NCBI GenBank assembly: GCA_964554185.1
Contig: CAZKNJ010000083.1
Coordinates: forward strand, 1 to 5,321
Length of the DNA stretch: 5,321 nucleotides
Source: CAZKNJ01 sp964554185
GTDB lineage: Bacteria; 4484-113
Direction of reading: 5' to 3'
Both the position numbers and the translations under genes were made by a program. Shown here one piece after another: positions 3,934-5,321 of the stretch. The first letter of the stretch is position 1, and each line of letters begins with the position of its first letter. The notes beneath the pieces were generated by a model. That model made no database searches. It saw only the letters and a list, made by a program, of their open reading frames with translations, and was not told the origin of the DNA.

Positions 3934-5226
3934 ATGAAACGCGCGTGGCAGCTTGTTCTGCTTGCACTCCTCTTGGGAGCCGCGCTCGCGGTCGTGCTCT
4001 TCCTGGTGTCGCCTGAGCGTAGAAGGACTAGCATCGCGCGCGTTCAAAGAAACGGTTCATACTTGGTGCCTGACGGCGGTATGCCTGGTGGAACCAGAGT
4101 TATGGCCGATGGCAAGCTTGCGCTATACCTCAGTGCTTGGGCAGAAGGCGCTAAACGCAACTTCTATGTCTTTGACCCGGTTTCGTACTCGTTTACGGGA
4201 TATGGGCTGAATCCCCCAGAGTACCCCTCATTGGCCGGAATCTCCGACATGGTGACCGACTCCACTTCTACCTATGTGGCGTGCTCCTATCCAAGCGTTG
4301 TCGAGGACTCTCCAGAGCTGTGCATTTTCAGCCTTGCCTCAGGCGATCTTGCTTTCAGTGCCGATGTAGACTACCCGTGGCCAGAGATCACGCTGACCGA
4401 AGGCCGCAGCGGTAGCATCGAGCTAGCAATTGGTGTAGACCCATACAACGCGGAGTTGTTCTTCCTCAATCTCACGGAGCCCGGGCTTCTGGGAGAGATC
4501 ACGTTGCCTACCGACTATAGAGTCACCTCTGAATGGACGGGGAGAACTGCTGACTACGACAACTATCTATACGGGAGGCTATACTTCCATTTCTCCTCAG
4601 CCACTTCAACGTTGTTTCTCCCTCTTCCGCACTTAGCATCAATCTACTGGTGCCAAATCGATTTGAGTAGCGGTTTCAGCTACCAGGACGGCACCATTTC
4701 TTGTGGAGTGGACCCGACCTTCATTACCGCTCCTTCGAGCGGCAGTCCTCTGTACATCCTGGACGACGAGGCTAACAAGGTCTTCGTGCTGGATCCTGCA
4801 ACGCGAACCATTAACAATGACATTGACTACGAGTCTGGCACCGTGGTAGTACGCCTGATTGAGCATCAGGACCACTTGTATCTAACTGCTACGAGCATTG
4901 AATATGATCCGGAATACGGGAAGCTGATCAAGATTAATCCTGTTTCTGAGCAGCAGTGGTCGGTGGATTTCGTGAATTCGTCTCCCGGCGACCTCAGCGC
5001 ATTTGGCGGGAGAATCTATGTCGTAAAGTGCGCGGGGCCACTTGGCGAAGAAACCCCTACGCTCTTAGAGTATGACGCGAATACCCTTACCCAACTAAGC
5101 GAAACCTTCATCTGTGATGACGGATGGTCGATGGACATCATTCCTCAGACTGGCAAAGGCGTGGTCTGCGACTACGATACCGGCGCTCTCTATGTGGTTG
5201 ACCTCCTCTCTCTTGGGGACAACTGA
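3934..5226 (+). CDS. Membrane-anchored or exported protein with beta-propeller-like repeats, function unknown
   Basis: This 430-residue protein belongs to no family I can name. MKR is followed by a hydrophobic stretch (about residues 7-25) and then PERRR, which reads as a signal anchor or uncleaved signal sequence; no lipobox is present. The rest is extracytoplasmic by inference and carries strand-turn repeats of the form hydrophobic-x-x-h-D-x-x-(T/S)-G: YVFDPVSYSFTGY (78-90), CIFSLASGDL (130-139), FFLNLTEPGL (176-185), YWCQIDLSSG (238-247), FVLDPATRTI (284-293), IKINPVSEQQ (332-341), LEYDANTLTQ (378-387) and YVVDLLSLG (420-428). Seven to eight such units suggest a YVTN/PQQ-like beta-propeller. 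Seven cysteines lie after the anchor. The ATG at 3934 is chosen because the anchor begins there; only a weak GGGG precedes it. The frame stays open back to 3760 but there encodes repeat DNA. Base use is markedly less G+C-rich than in fpg or the asparaginase gene. Confidence 0.75.
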   Translation: MKRAWQLVLLALLLGAALAVVLFLVSPERRRTSIARVQRNGSYLVPDGGMPGGTRVMADGKLALYLSAWAEGAKRNFYVFDPVSYSFTGYGLNPPEYPSLAGISDMVTDSTSTYVACSYPSVVEDSPELCIFSLASGDLAFSADVDYPWPEITLTEGRSGSIELAIGVDPYNAELFFLNLTEPGLLGEITLPTDYRVTSEWTGRTADYDNYLYGRLYFHFSSATSTLFLPLPHLASIYWCQIDLSSGFSYQDGTISCGVDPTFITAPSSGSPLYILDDEANKVFVLDPATRTINNDIDYESGTVVVRLIEHQDHLYLTATSIEYDPEYGKLIKINPVSEQQWSVDFVNSSPGDLSAFGGRIYVVKCAGPLGEETPTLLEYDANTLTQLSETFICDDGWSMDIIPQTGKGVVCDYDTGALYVVDLLSLGDN

Positions 5227-5289
5227 CAGCTGACAGATTTTGAGCATGCCCTGCCCGCGGTGTTCCCACTTGAATGCGGCTCCTGCCCC

Positions 5290-5321
5290 GTAGGGGCACA
5301 GCGGATGCTGTGCCCGTGGTG
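5290..5321 (+). repeat. Palindromic repeat A, copy 3 (at the window edge)
   Basis: This 32-base unit is equal to copy 1 except for A at 5300 and T at 5309, which pair with each other in the stem (G and C in copy 1). The stem is GGGCACAGC (5294-5302) with GCTGTGCCC (5307-5315) around GGAT. It lies 63 bases after the stop of the propeller-like gene; the short spacer between holds a CTGACAG tandem duplication (5223-5236) that overlaps the stop codon. The unit may continue past the window. Confidence 0.85.

Noticed and set aside
3476..3967. 163-codon minus-strand frame in the repeat region
   Set aside because: It translates the palindromes and CTGGC words, giving repeated QQASRxxAR-like peptides. 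No start signal is seen, and it is best explained as stop-free G+C-rich repeat DNA.

Overview
The window looks like chromosomal DNA from a G+C-rich bacterium with an outer membrane. It carries a lipopolysaccharide-export permease of the LptF/LptG family and the start of a lipobox-bearing lipoprotein. The intergenic DNA is packed with short palindromic repeats of the kind I associate with large genomes of uncultured environmental bacteria. The phylum cannot be fixed from sequence alone; Armatimonadota-, Hydrogenedentota- or Planctomycetota-like lineages are only guesses.

Layout: at the left edge (1-117, minus strand) is the N-terminus of a lipoprotein. It is preceded by a 307-base gap holding a near-consensus sigma70-type promoter (TTGCGG, 17 bases, TATAAT) and a roughly 265-base leader with several hairpins. 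One hairpin is followed by a U-run and looks like an attenuator. Next, on the minus strand (425-1525), is a complete LptF/LptG permease. A 49-base divergent region with two opposed extended -10 boxes separates it from fpg (1575-2405, plus), a complete formamidopyrimidine-DNA glycosylase. Two bases after fpg comes a complete plant-type (Ntn) L-asparaginase/isoaspartyl peptidase (2408-3304), almost certainly in the same operon.

From 3305 to 3933 no credible gene is seen. This stretch is a mosaic of palindromes and direct repeats: two copies of a GGGCACGGC palindrome, two GGGCTTYAGCCC hairpins, an AGTCGCGA direct repeat, a CGGCGGT hairpin, CTGGC-rich words in two partly expanded copies, and a nested GGTGGCAC structure. 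It ends in a possible promoter for a 430-residue membrane-anchored or exported protein (3934-5226). That protein has about seven to eight beta-propeller-like repeats and no recognised family. Its base composition is clearly poorer in G+C than that of the genes to its left. A third copy of the GGGCACGGC palindrome lies just after it, at the window's right edge, so the gene is bracketed by the repeat family. Between copies, one stem base pair varies as G-C, G-T and A-T, which argues that the folded form is what is maintained.

Functionally, the left half concerns the cell envelope (LPS export, lipoprotein) and the middle concerns repair and turnover of damaged macromolecules (oxidised DNA bases; isoaspartyl peptides or asparagine). 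The right-hand gene is an accessory surface or periplasmic protein of unknown role. The points most worth checking are the covarying repeat family around the low-G+C gene, the structured leader of the lipoprotein gene, and the back-to-back promoter between the permease and fpg.
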